Of a stretch of 6,424 bases of DNA, positions 6,387 through 6,424 are shown piece after piece. The DNA is from Prevotellaceae bacterium (lineage in GTDB: Bacteria > Bacteroidota > Bacteroidia > Bacteroidales > UBA932). The position numbers were made by a program, and so were the translations under genes. The stretch spans positions 1 through 6,424 of the forward strand of contig JAIRYH010000094.1 of assembly GCA_031267855.1 (NCBI GenBank), written 5' to 3'. Numbering within the stretch: position 1 is the first letter of the stretch; each line of letters starts with the position of its first letter. The notes beneath the pieces were generated by a model. It was not told the DNA's origin. It saw only the letters and a list, made by a program, of their open reading frames with translations, and did no database searches.

Positions 6387-6424
6387 GCAAATCAGCCTGT
6401 CCAAAACTTTGCAGCCGCAAGGGG
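6387..6424 (+). other. Sequence downstream of tRNA-Pro, cut by the window end
   Basis: CTTTGC (6407-6412) can pair with GCAAGG (6417-6422) around the 4-nt loop AGCC, with one G-U pair. It could be the start of a tRNA terminator, but the window ends before any T-run could be seen. Nothing else is recognisable in these 38 bases. Confidence 0.2.

Noticed and set aside
6310..6424. tRNA-Pro as an integration site of a mobile element
   Set aside because: No integrase gene or duplicated tRNA end is visible, and the window stops 38 nt past the tRNA, so there is nothing to support it.

Overview
The window reads as a stretch of chromosome from a member of the Bacteroidota, probably Bacteroidales-like. 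The signs are two close matches to the Bacteroidota house-keeping promoter (TAnnTTTG at -7, one with TTTG 19 bp upstream), A-rich start contexts with no Shine-Dalgarno sequence, a gene of the Bacteroidota-typical DUF2851 family, and close family resemblance of the other proteins. No mobile element, CRISPR array or phage gene is visible.

Left half (1-3695, + strand): a consensus promoter (17-47) is followed by a leader of about 130 nt holding a possible 19-codon leader peptide (65-124). The stop codon of this peptide lies in the loop of a 14-bp stem-loop (105-138). Next come metX (homoserine O-acyltransferase, 184-1206) and, after 53 nt, thrA (bifunctional aspartokinase/homoserine dehydrogenase, 1260-3695). 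ThrA phosphorylates aspartate and later reduces aspartate semialdehyde to homoserine. MetX then acylates that homoserine, committing it to methionine. No thrB/thrC follows, so within this window thrA is tied to the methionine branch.

Right half (3779-6257, - strand): a gene for a DUF2851 protein of unknown function (6257-4974) is followed after 28 nt by a stand-alone proline dehydrogenase gene (4945-3779). The two probably form one transcription unit convergent with metX-thrA. Each unit has a weak candidate terminator lying at or inside the other's 3' end (3694-3713 and 3790-3818).

Right edge (6258-6424): a 52-bp AT-rich region separates the DUF2851 start from a divergently oriented tRNA-Pro(CGG) gene (6310-6383, CCA encoded to 6386), which has its own consensus -7 box. 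The last 38 bases hold only a short possible hairpin.

Most of the window is ordinary primary and amino-acid metabolism. The least explained parts are the metX leader and the DUF2851 protein, whose N-terminal motif pattern loosely resembles a PD-(D/E)XK nuclease core and whose C-terminus carries a cysteine cluster.
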